DNA from: Alloprevotella sp.
GTDB taxonomy: Bacteria > Bacteroidota > Bacteroidia > Bacteroidales > Bacteroidaceae
Direction: 5' to 3'
Length of the DNA stretch: 64,000 nt
Assembly: GCA_017471505.1 (NCBI GenBank)
Contig: JAFUTC010000005.1
Location: 1 to 64,000 of the forward strand
Below the pieces are notes generated by a model that ran no database searches, had not been told where the DNA came from, and saw only the letters and a program-made list of their open reading frames with translations. How positions within the stretch are numbered: the first letter of the stretch is position 1; the number at the start of each line of letters is the position of its first letter. A program made the translations under genes and the position numbers. Below, piece by piece: positions 28,317 through 37,270 of this stretch.

Positions 28317-28829
28317 TTATCTTTTACGTGCAATTACCAAAGCGGCTACAATGCAGGCAAGCAACAATACGGAAACTGCCTCGAAAGGTAGAAGATATCC
28401 GCCGTCGCCGGTAGAGAGCATCTTGCTGCCTACTTCGCTCAGTTTCAATACGCCTTCGTTGGGGGCCGACAAGGCCTCTGCCTGGAACTGATACTTCATG
28501 ATGCCCAGCACGAATATGGCTAGACCTACGAGGCATAGCAGAAGGGTCGAGAAGATTTTCGACTTGCTGTTCTTGCTTAGTTGGTCTTTCCGTCCGCGGG
28601 TCAACAAGATAGCAAACACATAGAGAACGACTACGCCGCCTGCATAAACCATCAGTTGCACGGCACCCAGGAAAGTGTAACCCATCAGGAAATACAAACC
28701 CGCCGTTCCAAGCAACGCAAAGAACAGATAGGTCGCCGCACGCAATATGCTTTTCGTCACCACACAGGCTATGGATGAGAAAAGAATCAGTGCAGCCAAA
28801 ATGAAGAACATTATATTAAAGGAGTCCAT
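28317..28829 (-). CDS. nuoJ: NADH-quinone oxidoreductase subunit J
   Basis: 170 residues, five-helix membrane subunit (ND6 type). The third helix region YTFLGAVQLMVYAGGVVVLYVFAILL, with its pi-bulge-forming glycines, is the family hallmark. 14 bases after nuoI and 11 before nuoK. Confidence 0.95.
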   Translation of the reverse strand: MDSFNIMFFILAALILFSSIACVVTKSILRAATYLFFALLGTAGLYFLMGYTFLGAVQLMVYAGGVVVLYVFAILLTRGRKDQLSKNSKSKIFSTLLLCLVGLAIFVLGIMKYQFQAEALSAPNEGVLKLSEVGSKMLSTGDGGYLLPFEAVSVLLLACIVAALVIARKR

Positions 28830-28843
28830 AGTTTCTTTTGAGT

Positions 28844-29365
28844 TTACTGATTATTAGACGTTTCAATAGCAGCGGGTTTCGGCGCGGCAGGCTTGGCCAC
28901 CGGCTTCCGTTCCTGGCACTTGCTGCCGGGCTGGTTAAGTTGCTTGATCAATTTGCTACGGTCGAACACTGCGTTCTCAAAACTCTGGTCGAAATCGATG
29001 GCATTCTGCGGGCATACGCGCACGCAAACCATACAATACATACAGATGCCTTGGTCGTAGATATACTTGTCAAGCACTTTCTTTTTCTTTCCGTCGACTT
29101 CCTCGGTGCGCGACGTCACGGTGATAGAGCCGTTGGGACAGTTGGTCATGCAAAGTCCGCAGGCTATACACTTGTGTTCGTTTTCCTCGTTGTGGGGCAT
29201 CACCAGACTACCGCGAAAACGGTCGAACATTACGAGCGTTTCCCTGTTCTCAGGATACTGCTCCGTAATCTTCTTGGTGAAGAATTCGCGCATAGTGGTC
29301 TTCAAACCGACACATAGGGTCTTGAGTCCACCGAACAGTCCTTGTATATAATTGTTATTTTCCAT
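28844..29365 (-). CDS. nuoI: NADH-quinone oxidoreductase subunit I (2x[4Fe-4S])
   Basis: 173 residues. Two ferredoxin motifs bind the N6a and N6b clusters: CIACGLCMTNCP and CMYCMVCVRVCP. The N-terminal helix packs on the membrane arm. After the second cluster there is an unusual 30-residue Pro/Ala/Lys-rich tail (KPVAKPAAPKPAA). In this complex, without NuoEFG, these clusters are the first visible electron entry in the operon. Confidence 0.95.
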   Translation of the reverse strand: MENNNYIQGLFGGLKTLCVGLKTTMREFFTKKITEQYPENRETLVMFDRFRGSLVMPHNEENEHKCIACGLCMTNCPNGSITVTSRTEEVDGKKKKVLDKYIYDQGICMYCMVCVRVCPQNAIDFDQSFENAVFDRSKLIKQLNQPGSKCQERKPVAKPAAPKPAAIETSNNQ

Positions 29366-29372
29366 GGCACGT

Positions 29373-30461
29373 TTAGTTTATGTTGATTCCAAGACCAAGT
29401 ACGACAACCAGTGCCATCAGCAGCAAGTTAAACAGGCTGATAGGCATCAAGTATTTCCACTCAAGCGAAAGAATGTGGTCTATACGCAAGCGGGGGAACG
29501 TCCATCTTTCCCACATCAGAAGCAATACGACGAAGAACGTCTTGCCTACGAACCAAACGAATCCGGGAATCAGGTCCATCACTCCGTTAAAGCCGTCGAG
29601 CCCTGCGATATGCAAGGGAGCCCAACCGCCAAGGAAGATGGTTGATGCAATACCGGCGGCAATAAACAGGTTCAGATATTCGGCCAGATAGTAGTAGCCG
29701 AAGTGCATGCCGGAGTATTCCGTGTGGTAACCGGCCGTAAGTTCGCTCTCGCCCTCAGGCAGGTCGAACGGACCACGATTACACTCTGCGTTGCCAGCAA
29801 TAAGATAGACGATGAATGCTATCAGGGCGGGGATATGACCGCGTATGATGTTCCATCCGTTGTCATACTGCTGCTGTACAATCTCTGAGATTTGCATCGT
29901 TCCGGTAAGGGCCACCATGGTCAGCATGGTCAGACCGATTGAAATCTCATAGCTGATGAGCTGTGCACCGGCACGCATAGCGCCAATCATCGGATATTTA
30001 CTGTTACTACCCAGTCCAGCCAGCAAAATACCCACGACTCCAATGCTCGACACGGCGAGCATGAAAAAAATTCCGATATTGAAGTCGATGATATGTCCGC
30101 CCTTGTTCCACGGCAGACAGGCAAAAGTAAGCATAGATGCCGTCACAACCAAATAGGGGGCAAGGTCGTGCAGGAATCGGTCGGACTTGCGCATCCGGAT
30201 GATTTCCTTCTGCAACATTTTGAATACGTCGCTGAAAACCTGCAATAGTCCCCACTTACCTACACGGTTCGGACCGAGTCGGCACTGAAAGAACGCACAA
30301 ATTTTTCGCTCCAAATAAATCAGGACAATAGCAAAGACGGCATACAGCGTAATGATGATGAGCGCCACCAATACCGACTCAATCAGTATGGCTGCCCATT
30401 CCGGCAAAATGCCCAGCATCCACTCGTGCAACGCCGTTGTCCAATTCTGTAAGTCAAACAT
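29373..30461 (-). CDS. nuoH: NADH-quinone oxidoreductase subunit H
   Basis: 362 residues from ATG 30461 ([14 protein letters not shown]); a longer in-frame extension to 30527 would run into nuoCD and adds no conserved residues. It is the ND1-type subunit forming the quinone-site floor. [15 protein letters not shown] and [20 protein letters not shown] are diagnostic. 40 bases after nuoCD. Confidence 0.95.
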   Translation of the reverse strand: MFDLQNWTTALHEWMLGILPEWAAILIESVLVALIIITLYAVFAIVLIYLERKICAFFQCRLGPNRVGKWGLLQVFSDVFKMLQKEIIRMRKSDRFLHDLAPYLVVTASMLTFACLPWNKGGHIIDFNIGIFFMLAVSSIGVVGILLAGLGSNSKYPMIGAMRAGAQLISYEISIGLTMLTMVALTGTMQISEIVQQQYDNGWNIIRGHIPALIAFIVYLIAGNAECNRGPFDLPEGESELTAGYHTEYSGMHFGYYYLAEYLNLFIAAGIASTIFLGGWAPLHIAGLDGFNGVMDLIPGFVWFVGKTFFVVLLLMWERWTFPRLRIDHILSLEWKYLMPISLFNLLLMALVVVLGLGININ

Positions 30462-30501
30462 ATATGTGTTGTTTTTTATTACGTGAGTTGATTGAATAGA
30501 C

Positions 30502-32166
30502 TTATCGGTCGATATCAGGCACCACATAGTCGAGAGTGCCGTTGATGGCCATCATATCGGCTATCAATTCGTCGCGACAAGCCTTGTCCATGATGGCAAC
30601 CAAGGGAAGTCCGGTCGAACGATAGTGCATGCGGTAAGGACTCTTGTCGCCCTTGCTCTCGACAAAGACACCGAACTCGCCACGACTGCCTTCCACTGCG
30701 CTGTAATAAGTGCCTTCGGGCAGTTTAATGATGGGCTTGGTTTTTGTCTGATACGTTCCTTCGGGAATATTATCGACAAGTTGCTCGATGATATGCAGAC
30801 TCTGCTCTATCTCATCCATACGATTCAACAGACGGGCATAACTGTCGCCTTCCGTACGCAGCACTTCGCTAAACTCGACCTTGTCATAGGTGGCATAGGG
30901 TGCGTGCTTGCGGACATCGTTGCTCCAGCCGGACGCACGGCCCGTGGGACCGGTGCAACCGCCGGAGATGACGTCTTCCTTACTCAACACGCCCACGCCA
31001 ATAAGACGGTTGCGGGCAATCACGTTGTTGATGAAGATGTCGTAATACTCCTTTATATTTTTACGCATATAAGGGATAAATGCCTTTACGTGCTTCTGGA
31101 AGTCGGGGTGGATGTCGTGCGCCAGTCCGCCAATCATGTTGTAATTCAATATGAGTCGGCCGCCGCAGGTCTCCTCAAATATGTCGAGCACACGTTCGCG
31201 GTCGCGGAATCCATACAGGAATGCCGTCGTGGCACCCATGTCCTGACACAGACAAGAGAAGAAAAGGATGTGCGAGTCAATACGCTGTAGTTCGTCCATT
31301 ATGGTGCGGACATATTGCACACGCTCGCTGACCTCTATACCTGCCGCCTTCTCGATAGCCATACACAAAGCGTGACGGCTCTGCATGGCGCCCAGATAAT
31401 CCATACGGTCTGTCAGCGCCAAGGTCTGCGGATAGGTGTAGGACTCATTGAGTTTCTCGATGCCGCGATGGATGTATCCGAGGATGGGGTCTATTTTCTT
31501 GATACGCTCACCTTCCAATGCCACACGGAAATGGAGCACGCCGTGGGTTGAGGGGTGTTGCGGGCCGATGTTGACCACATAATCTTCCGGACTGAAGACG
31601 ATGTGTTCGGTTTCATGGACCTGTCCGTCGGCATCGCAGTCGTATTGGGTTGTCTTATCGGCATAGACGAAGTTGTTCATACGAAGGTCGTTCTGCTCCT
31701 CGGGCTTGTCGTCCTTGCGCATGGGGTATCCTACCCAGTCCTCACGCAGGAACACACGGCGCATATCGGGATGTCCGAGGAAGCGTATGCCGTAGAAGTC
31801 GAACACTTCGCGTTCGTAGATGTTGGCTATGTCCCACAGGTCGGAAACCGTAGGCAGGAACGGGTTTTCCCTATCCTTTGCCACAGCCTTAATATAGGCT
31901 CGCTTGCCTGTAGTAGTGGACCATAGATTATATACGCAACCCAGACCTTCTTCTCCCCAGTCCTCGCCTGTGATAAGTTCCAAGAAATCCATGCCCTCCT
32001 CATTTTTCAGACGGAGCATTTCGCCGTGGAGTTTTTCCGGCTCCACCAGGGTGGAAACTACGAGGTTTTCTGCGGGAACGGCTTCGGGGACAACTGCAGG
32101 CTTGGCCGGTGCGGCGGCTGCCTCTGCCTGTGGCTTGACAGGCTTGTTTTGGATGGTTTCTTCCAT
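30502..32166 (-). CDS. nuoCD: Fused NADH-quinone oxidoreductase subunit C/D
   Basis: 554 residues. Residues about 1-35 are a Glu/Pro/Ala-rich extension ([17 protein letters not shown]). Residues about 36-185 are the NuoC fold with [13 protein letters not shown]-like [17 protein letters not shown] and [10 protein letters not shown]. Residues about 195-554 are NuoD, beginning [16 protein letters not shown], with the quinone-site His and the C-terminal [11 protein letters not shown] fusion is common in Bacteroidota and Enterobacteria. Between nuoB (22 bases) and nuoH. Confidence 0.96.
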   Translation of the reverse strand: MEETIQNKPVKPQAEAAAAPAKPAVVPEAVPAENLVVSTLVEPEKLHGEMLRLKNEEGMDFLELITGEDWGEEGLGCVYNLWSTTTGKRAYIKAVAKDRENPFLPTVSDLWDIANIYEREVFDFYGIRFLGHPDMRRVFLREDWVGYPMRKDDKPEEQNDLRMNNFVYADKTTQYDCDADGQVHETEHIVFSPEDYVVNIGPQHPSTHGVLHFRVALEGERIKKIDPILGYIHRGIEKLNESYTYPQTLALTDRMDYLGAMQSRHALCMAIEKAAGIEVSERVQYVRTIMDELQRIDSHILFFSCLCQDMGATTAFLYGFRDRERVLDIFEETCGGRLILNYNMIGGLAHDIHPDFQKHVKAFIPYMRKNIKEYYDIFINNVIARNRLIGVGVLSKEDVISGGCTGPTGRASGWSNDVRKHAPYATYDKVEFSEVLRTEGDSYARLLNRMDEIEQSLHIIEQLVDNIPEGTYQTKTKPIIKLPEGTYYSAVEGSRGEFGVFVESKGDKSPYRMHYRSTGLPLVAIMDKACRDELIADMMAINGTLDYVVPDIDR

Positions 32167-32188
32167 ATCTTATTCCGTTAAAAAGCCG

Positions 32189-32833
32189 TTAGGCCTGTTC
32201 TTGATTCTTTACAATCTCGTCCTCTTGCTTGCGAATTTCCTTAAGCGATAAGGGCGACTTTTCCTTGCGGTTAGTAGTGCCGAAGAAATTCTCGGCCTTC
32301 ACCTTGCGTTGCAGTTGCATCATTCCGTACAAGAAACTTTCCGGACGCGGAGGACAGCCGGGCACATAGACATCTACGGGGATAATCTTGTCCACACCCT
32401 GCACCACGTGGTAAGACTTAGTAAACGGACCGCCGGCAATGGCGCAGCCGCCGATGGCAACCACATATTTCGGGTCGGCCATTTGGTCGTAGAGTCGGCG
32501 CAATACGGGAGCCATCTTGTGGGTTATGGTACCGTTCACCAATATAACGTCGGCCTGACGGGGACTATTGCGGGTTACCTCGAATCCAAAGCGAGCGATG
32601 TCGTAGCGGGCGGCACAGACGGCCATAAACTCAATTCCGCAGCAACTGGTGGCAAATGTCAGCGGCCACAACGAATTGCTGCGTCCCCAGTCTAATAGGT
32701 CATCGAGTTTGCGTACGATTACGTTGACGCCGTTCTGGTTGAGTTCTTCGACAAGTTTCTCAAACGTCTCGTTGTCCTTAAACTCTTCGTAAGGAATACT
32801 TTTTATTTTCGGTCTTTTCGGTTTCATTGCCAT
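32189..32833 (-). CDS. nuoB: NADH-quinone oxidoreductase subunit B
   Basis: About 214 residues, holding the terminal cluster N2. The ligands are the tandem cysteines in TSCCGIEF, plus GGCAIAGG and PGCPPRPE. The start is either ATG 32833 (MAMKPKRP) or ATG 32827 (MKPKRP); both overlap the end of nuoA (ATGGCAATGA), and the second gives the classic 4-base ATGA overlap. Upstream in-frame codons belong to nuoA in another frame. The C-terminus is a charged tail ([17 protein letters not shown]-like). Confidence 0.95.
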   Translation of the reverse strand: MAMKPKRPKIKSIPYEEFKDNETFEKLVEELNQNGVNVIVRKLDDLLDWGRSNSLWPLTFATSCCGIEFMAVCAARYDIARFGFEVTRNSPRQADVILVNGTITHKMAPVLRRLYDQMADPKYVVAIGGCAIAGGPFTKSYHVVQGVDKIIPVDVYVPGCPPRPESFLYGMMQLQRKVKAENFFGTTNRKEKSPLSLKEIRKQEDEIVKNQEQA

Positions 32834-33174
32834 CTCAAAGCCCCTTTCCTCCAGGCATAGGCCAAGCCCAGAATTAGAATGAATATGAAAAACAATGCGC
32901 TCACCAGGCCCACCGGACCGAGAGAGCGCATGACAACTGCCCATGGAAATAGGAACATGGTTTCTACATCAAACATCAGAAAGAGGATGGCAAAGAGATA
33001 GTAACCTACGCGGAACTGCATCCACGTTTGTCCTCGGGTTGGAATTCCGCACTCAAAGGCCTCGTCTTTCTGGGCATTGAAACTGCGCGGAGCGATTAGG
33101 TTGGCCAACACTATCACTACGCCCACGAATGCCAGTCCTGTCACAATAGTCGTGACAAACAAGGTAAAATTCAT
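32824..33174 (-). CDS. nuoA: NADH-quinone oxidoreductase subunit A
   Basis: 116 residues, three helices, ND3 type. [40 protein letters not shown] includes the conserved loop cysteine and the membrane acidic cluster. First gene of the operon; the promoter is at 33291-33321. The predicted leader of about 110 bases contains a GC hairpin (CGGGG 33222-33226 and CCCCG 33233-33237). Confidence 0.96.
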   Translation of the reverse strand: MNFTLFVTTIVTGLAFVGVVIVLANLIAPRSFNAQKDEAFECGIPTRGQTWMQFRVGYYLFAILFLMFDVETMFLFPWAVVMRSLGPVGLVSALFFIFILILGLAYAWRKGALRWQ

Positions 33175-33290
33175 AGTTGTTATGGTGAAATTTTATATAA
33201 TATGCTTAAGGTTAGACGCGGCGGGGTCTCCGCCCCGGTCAATCGGGCAAAATTCGCACGCCATAGGCGGACACTTTTCCCAATTAGATG

Positions 33291-33321
33291 CAAAAATAGA
33301 ACAAAACCGCTAATCTACCAA
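33291..33321 (-). promoter_or_regulatory. Promoter of the nuo operon
   Basis: On the minus strand TTG (33319-33321), 20 bases, then TATTTTTG (33291-33298). This matches the Bacteroidota consensus, and start of transcription would be near 33285. Confidence 0.75.
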
Positions 33322-33331
33322 CTACTGCATA

Positions 33332-33348
33332 ATAGAATTTCATTCTAT
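33332..33348. promoter_or_regulatory. Dyad upstream of the nuo promoter
   Basis: ATAGAAT-TTC-ATTCTAT, a perfect 7+7 inverted repeat just upstream of the nuo -33 element and 155 bases before rsmI. It is preceded by TGCATAAT, so it may be a worn copy of the 21-bp repeat core, or an operator. The remaining bases between nuoA and rsmI (33175-33502) show nothing else clear. Confidence 0.45.
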
Positions 33349-33502
33349 AATTGCGCGGACCGACACCTCGCAAGGTTCCGAAAGTTTCGTTTTTTCTCTT
33401 TTCCTGCTCAATTTCACAAAATATGGGTTACCTTCACAGCCGAAACGATGGCATCGCAGTTTGGCCACATTGGTCCCGCATGCCACCCTTTTTGCCTGCC
33501 CT

Positions 33503-34216
33503 ATGCTCTATTTGGTACCTACTCCTGTTGGCAATCTTGAGGACATCACGTTGCGTGCCCTTCGCATTTTGAAAGAGGTCGATGTGGTGTTGGCAGAAGA
33601 CACGCGAACCAGCGGACTTCTGCTTAAGCATTTCGACATCCAGGCTAAGTTTTTCTCCCACCATAAGTTCAACGAACACCAGACGGCTTCGCTGCTGGCA
33701 TCGCGCATGGCTGCCGGCGAGCAGATGGCTCTGGTCAGCGACGCGGGTACTCCGGCCATTTCCGACCCCGGATTTATGCTCGTGCGTGCCTGTATAGAGA
33801 AAGGCGTTGAAGTGCAATGCCTGCCTGGACCTACGGCTTTCGTGCCGGCGCTGGCGGTTTCCGGATTGCCTTGCGAGCGCTTTGCGTTTGAAGGTTTCTT
33901 GCCTCAGAAGAAAGGACGTGCCTCGCGCTTTGCAGAACTGGCCGACGAGGCGCGCACCATGATATTCTACGAGTCGCCCTACCGCGTCGTGAAGACGCTG
34001 AGCCAGATGGCCGAGGCTTGGGGCGGTGAGCGCCGCTGTGCCGTATGCCGCGAAATCTCAAAGATACACGAAGAGTGCGTGCGCGGTACGCTGCAGGAAG
34101 TATGCAGCCACTTTCAGACCAACGAGCCGCGCGGAGAGTTCGTCATATTGGTGGAAGGTGTCAACCGCACGGCCAAGAAAGGCCGGTTAAACGAAAAAAA
34201 AGAAGACAAGTCTTAA
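33503..34216 (+). CDS. rsmI: 16S rRNA (cytidine(1402)-2'-O)-methyltransferase
   Basis: 237 residues from ATG 33503 (MLYLVPTPVGNLEDIT). An in-frame Met at 33461 would add 14 residues with no conservation. RsmI methylates the ribose of C1402 in the decoding centre using SAM. Hallmarks of the tetrapyrrole-methylase fold are VPTPVGNLEDITLRAL, AEDTRTSGLLLKH, SDAGTPAISDPG, CLPGPTAFVPALAVSGLP and MIFYESPYRVVKTL. The C-terminus is lysine-rich (KKGRLNEKKEDKS). It is followed by two lipoprotein genes on the same strand, 58 bases away. Confidence 0.95.
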   Translation: MLYLVPTPVGNLEDITLRALRILKEVDVVLAEDTRTSGLLLKHFDIQAKFFSHHKFNEHQTASLLASRMAAGEQMALVSDAGTPAISDPGFMLVRACIEKGVEVQCLPGPTAFVPALAVSGLPCERFAFEGFLPQKKGRASRFAELADEARTMIFYESPYRVVKTLSQMAEAWGGERRCAVCREISKIHEECVRGTLQEVCSHFQTNEPRGEFVILVEGVNRTAKKGRLNEKKEDKS

Positions 34217-34274
34217 AAACATAGCGACCACAAAGTCGTATTTCATTCATTAACAGACAAACAATTTTAGCGAT

Positions 34275-35165
34275 ATGACTAGCAAACTCCACACACTGAC
34301 CTTTGCGCTCGCCGCACTATTTGTTGCATCGTTCTCATCGTGCGACACGTTGCTACAAAAGAAAAACGCAGCCGACGACCCGATGGCTGCGCAGATTGAC
34401 TCGCTCAAAAATGCGCTCGAAGCATCGAAGAACGAGACAAATGACTTGATGAACACGGTGGACGAGATTCAGACGTGCTTCCGAGAGATTAACGAAGCCG
34501 AAGGTATAGTGACCACGCAGATAGCCCAAGGCGAGGCGTCGAAACAACAGGCCATCATCGACAACATCCTACTCATCAAGGAAAAGATGACGCTTAATCG
34601 CAAACTGATTGACAGTCTGCGCGAACAACTGCGCAGTTCGAAGGGCACGAACGATAAGATGAAGAACACGCTCGAGGAGATGGTAAATAATTTCCAGAAG
34701 CAACTCGACGAGAAATCGGCTCAAATCGAAGAATTGCAGGCTGAACTCAAGAAGAAGGACATCCGCATACAGGAGCAGGACGAACAAATCAGTTCGCTCA
34801 ACGAGAATGTCAACAGCCTCGCCCAAAGCAACGAGGAGCAGGCCAAGTCAATCGAGGCACAGGACGAGCGCCTGCACACGGCCTACTATGCATTCGGTCT
34901 GAAGAAGGAACTGAAGAAACTCCACATCATTGAAGACGGCGAAGTGCTGCGTTCTTCCAACTTCAACCCAAGCTATTTTACCAAGATTGACTATCGCGCC
35001 ACGAAGGTTATTCCGTTGCGTTCGAAGAGTGCAAAGATTCTGACGAGCCATCCGGCCGACTCCTACACGCTCAACCGCGAGGCAAACAACGAATACACCC
35101 TTCGCATCCAAGACCCCGACCGTTTCTGGAGCGTAAGCAAATATCTGGTCATCGTCGTCAAGTAA
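34275..35165 (+). CDS. Coiled-coil outer-membrane lipoprotein
   Basis: 296 residues. Signal peptide and lipobox SFSSC give lipidation at C23. Residues about 37-205 are an almost uninterrupted coiled coil rich in E, Q, K and N (LEEMVNNFQKQLDEKSAQ, IQEQDEQISSLNENVNSL). The last 90 residues are a small beta-rich domain (LRSSNFNPSYFTKIDYRATKVIPLRS to KYLVIVVK). Three D-(S/T)-L tripeptides (CDTLL, IDSLK, IDSLR) fit the Bacteroidota protein O-glycosylation motif D(S/T)(A/I/L/V/M/T). The layout recalls the Cbp1-type collagen-binding glycoprotein family of Bacteroides, but I cannot confirm homology by eye. 19 bases before another lipoprotein gene, so probably co-transcribed. Confidence 0.8.
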   Translation: MTSKLHTLTFALAALFVASFSSCDTLLQKKNAADDPMAAQIDSLKNALEASKNETNDLMNTVDEIQTCFREINEAEGIVTTQIAQGEASKQQAIIDNILLIKEKMTLNRKLIDSLREQLRSSKGTNDKMKNTLEEMVNNFQKQLDEKSAQIEELQAELKKKDIRIQEQDEQISSLNENVNSLAQSNEEQAKSIEAQDERLHTAYYAFGLKKELKKLHIIEDGEVLRSSNFNPSYFTKIDYRATKVIPLRSKSAKILTSHPADSYTLNREANNEYTLRIQDPDRFWSVSKYLVIVVK

Positions 35166-35184
35166 CACCTAAACACTTGCCACT

Positions 35185-35811
35185 ATGAAAAAGTATCACA
35201 TCATTGCGCTGGCTCTGCTCATGCTAAGTGTGCAGAGTTGCACCACCGGCCAATTTGCGGGCACCACTACCGGCGGATTTCTCGGCGGTATGGTGGGCTC
35301 AGCCATCGGTGGCATCATGGGCGGTCCGCGTGGCCGCGACGCCGGTATCATTATAGGAGCCGCCACGGGTGCGGCCATAGGAGCCGCTGCCACGGCACCT
35401 AAGGACCAGGACGACCGCGATTACCGCCGGTCCTACCCTTCTCGCTCGTCGCAACGCGGTCAGGTGGTCGTGCAGCCAAGGGAATATGGAATACTCGATA
35501 TTGCCAATGTCGAGTTTGACGACTACAACCGCAACGGCATCCTTGAAAGCGGCGAACCGGCCTACCTGATTGTCGACATCTATAATCGCAGCAACCGCTA
35601 CGTGTCCGACATCACGCCGCGCATCCGTTGCAGCAACTCGTCGGTCAGCATTTCGTCGTCGGCCACCATATTGGGCATCGAGCCAGGCCAGGGCATCCGC
35701 TACCGGGCATCCATCCGCTCGCCGCGCCGCCTACGCAACGGCTCCGTAAGTTTCCGCATTGAACTCCCCGACGGCACTACCCGCAGTTTCAGCATACGCA
35801 CGCGGCGGTAG
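35185..35811 (+). CDS. Glycine-zipper lipoprotein with a beta-sandwich tail
   Basis: 208 residues. Signal peptide with lipobox VQSC (lipid on C19). Residues about 27-70 form two glycine-zipper segments (GGFLGGMVGSAIGGIMGG and IIIGAATGAAIGAAA), as in outer-membrane-inserting 17-kDa-antigen-like proteins. A basic, Tyr/Ser/Arg-rich linker follows. Residues about 105-208 look like an immunoglobulin-like fold (LDIANVEFDDYNRNGILESGEPAYLIVDIYN). Function unknown; envelope integrity or small-pore formation would fit. A terminator closes the transcript 31 bases later. Confidence 0.8.
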   Translation: MKKYHIIALALLMLSVQSCTTGQFAGTTTGGFLGGMVGSAIGGIMGGPRGRDAGIIIGAATGAAIGAAATAPKDQDDRDYRRSYPSRSSQRGQVVVQPREYGILDIANVEFDDYNRNGILESGEPAYLIVDIYNRSNRYVSDITPRIRCSNSSVSISSSATILGIEPGQGIRYRASIRSPRRLRNGSVSFRIELPDGTTRSFSIRTRR

Positions 35812-35841
35812 CCCCATTCCTGTCGATTCGCACAATTACGG

Positions 35842-35876
35842 AAAATCCCCACTGCATCGTCGCAGCGGGGATTTTT
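35842..35876. terminator. Terminator between convergent genes
   Basis: AAAATCCCC-A-CTGC, six-base loop, GCAG-C-GGGGATTTTT: an 13-bp interrupted stem with A and T runs on opposite sides, so usable from both directions. It separates the glycine-zipper lipoprotein gene from the dehydrogenase gene ending at 35904. Confidence 0.88.
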
Positions 35877-35903
35877 CGTATGAAGTCGGCGCACAGGCCG
35901 GGA

Positions 35904-36863
35904 CTATGAGACAACATTCGTAGGCTTTCCCTCCAGAAATGCCTTGAGGTTGCCCACCGACGTATCCATCAGTCGCTTGCGAGCCTCGTAACTGGTCCAG
36001 CCGATATGCGGCGTGACGTAGCAGCGCGGTGCCTGGAGCAAGGGGTTAGTGGCGCAGGGCGGTTCCTCTATGATGGCATCGAGGCAGGCGGCTCCCAGAT
36101 GGCCGGACTCCAGCACCTCAATGAGTGCCGCCTCGTCCACCAGTCCGCCTCGACTGGTGTTCACGAGTATGGCACCCTTCTTCATCGACAGCAACCTTTC
36201 GCGGCTGACCATGCCTTGGGTGTCGGCGCAGAGCGGACAGTGAAGGCTCACGAAATCGGCCTCGCGGAACAGCGCATCCAAGTCGGTCCGAACCACCCCA
36301 TCGGGCAACGACTGCTGAGACTTAGAGGTTGCGGCCAGCACCTTCATCTGCATGCCCAGCGCCATGTGCATCAGGGCCGACCCGATATGTCCGAGCCCCA
36401 CGATTCCGAGTTGCTTGCCCGCAAGTTCCACTATCGGACGGTCGCAAGGATAGTCGGGGCTGCCATGCCATTGTCCCCGACGCACCTGACGGACATAGTG
36501 GTCAACGTGCGTAGTGGCGTTGAGCAGGTGGCCCATTGCCATCTGCGCCACGGCTTGGCTGCTGTAGGCCGGCACATTGCTCACGACGATGCCGAGCCGC
36601 TGGGCGGCAGGCAGGTCTATGACGTTCACACCAGTGGCAAGCACGTTGACGAACCGGAGCCGCGGAAGCCTCGACAGCATCGTGGCATCGAGCCGCACCT
36701 TATTGGTCATGACCACGTCGGCCTCGCGGATGCGCTCAAAGGTCTGCTCGGGCAACGTGCGCTCATAGACGGTCAGGTCGCCCAAAGCCTCCATGTCGCT
36801 CCACGACAGGTCGCCCGGATTGCCCGCATAGCCGTCGAGCACCACAATCTTAGGTCGCTGCAT
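35904..36863 (-). CDS. D-2-hydroxyacid dehydrogenase (glycerate dehydrogenase-like)
   Basis: 319 residues. NAD(P)-dependent enzymes of this family reduce 2-oxoacids such as hydroxypyruvate. Rossmann motif GLGHIGSALMHM near residue 155, catalytic Arg in NTSRGGLVDEAAL, Glu in the EEPP segment and His in TPHIGWTSYEAR. Length and motifs match glycerate/hydroxypyruvate reductases (HprA type), though lactate-type substrates cannot be excluded. It starts 2 bases after the small membrane-protein gene and shares its promoter. Confidence 0.88.
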   Translation of the reverse strand: MQRPKIVVLDGYAGNPGDLSWSDMEALGDLTVYERTLPEQTFERIREADVVMTNKVRLDATMLSRLPRLRFVNVLATGVNVIDLPAAQRLGIVVSNVPAYSSQAVAQMAMGHLLNATTHVDHYVRQVRRGQWHGSPDYPCDRPIVELAGKQLGIVGLGHIGSALMHMALGMQMKVLAATSKSQQSLPDGVVRTDLDALFREADFVSLHCPLCADTQGMVSRERLLSMKKGAILVNTSRGGLVDEAALIEVLESGHLGAACLDAIIEEPPCATNPLLQAPRCYVTPHIGWTSYEARKRLMDTSVGNLKAFLEGKPTNVVS

Positions 36864-36865
36864 GA

Positions 36866-37156
36866 TTAGTGAAGGATTAGTATCAGGAGATCAATGACTG
36901 TCAGCACATTGCCCAGCGCCAGGATGAGCACTCCCCATTTCTCCCAGCCGCGGCGATAGATGTCGAGACCGAAGAAAAAGGTCAGTGCCGGCACCAGCCA
37001 AAGCAAGTTGGCACACACATAGAGCAACAGCCGCACAAGTGCATGACTGCTGGTGCCGAACGGCGCGATGCCGCCAAACAGGAAGAACACGCTGAGCAGC
37101 ACAGGTATCAGATTGAAAAATGCAAGGGCAAGCACCCAACGGGGAAAGTCTTTCAT
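36866..37156 (-). CDS. Small three-helix membrane protein
   Basis: 96 residues from ATG 37156 (MKDFPRWVLALAFF); further in-frame residues upstream would extend past the promoter. Three hydrophobic segments (LALAFFNLIPVLLSVFFLFGG, LVRLLLYVCANLLWLVPALTFFFGL and WGVLILALGNVLTVIDLLILIL) joined by short loops. No family recognised. It precedes the dehydrogenase gene by 2 bases. Confidence 0.7.
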   Translation of the reverse strand: MKDFPRWVLALAFFNLIPVLLSVFFLFGGIAPFGTSSHALVRLLLYVCANLLWLVPALTFFFGLDIYRRGWEKWGVLILALGNVLTVIDLLILILH

Positions 37157-37194
37157 CGTTCGATTACGGTAAGGGGCATGTTTGTTTGACTTTA

Positions 37195-37222
37195 CAAAAG
37201 TACATAAACACTCTCTTTCCAA
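37195..37222 (-). promoter_or_regulatory. Promoter of the small membrane protein-dehydrogenase operon
   Basis: On the minus strand TTG (37220-37222), 17 bases, TACTTTTG (37195-37202), an exact -7 box. The start of transcription near 37189 gives a leader of about 33 bases and supports ATG 37156. Confidence 0.65.
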
Positions 37223-37270
37223 CGCATTAAACTGTCAAATTTTCACCGCCGACGCACCTGCCTGGAAATT

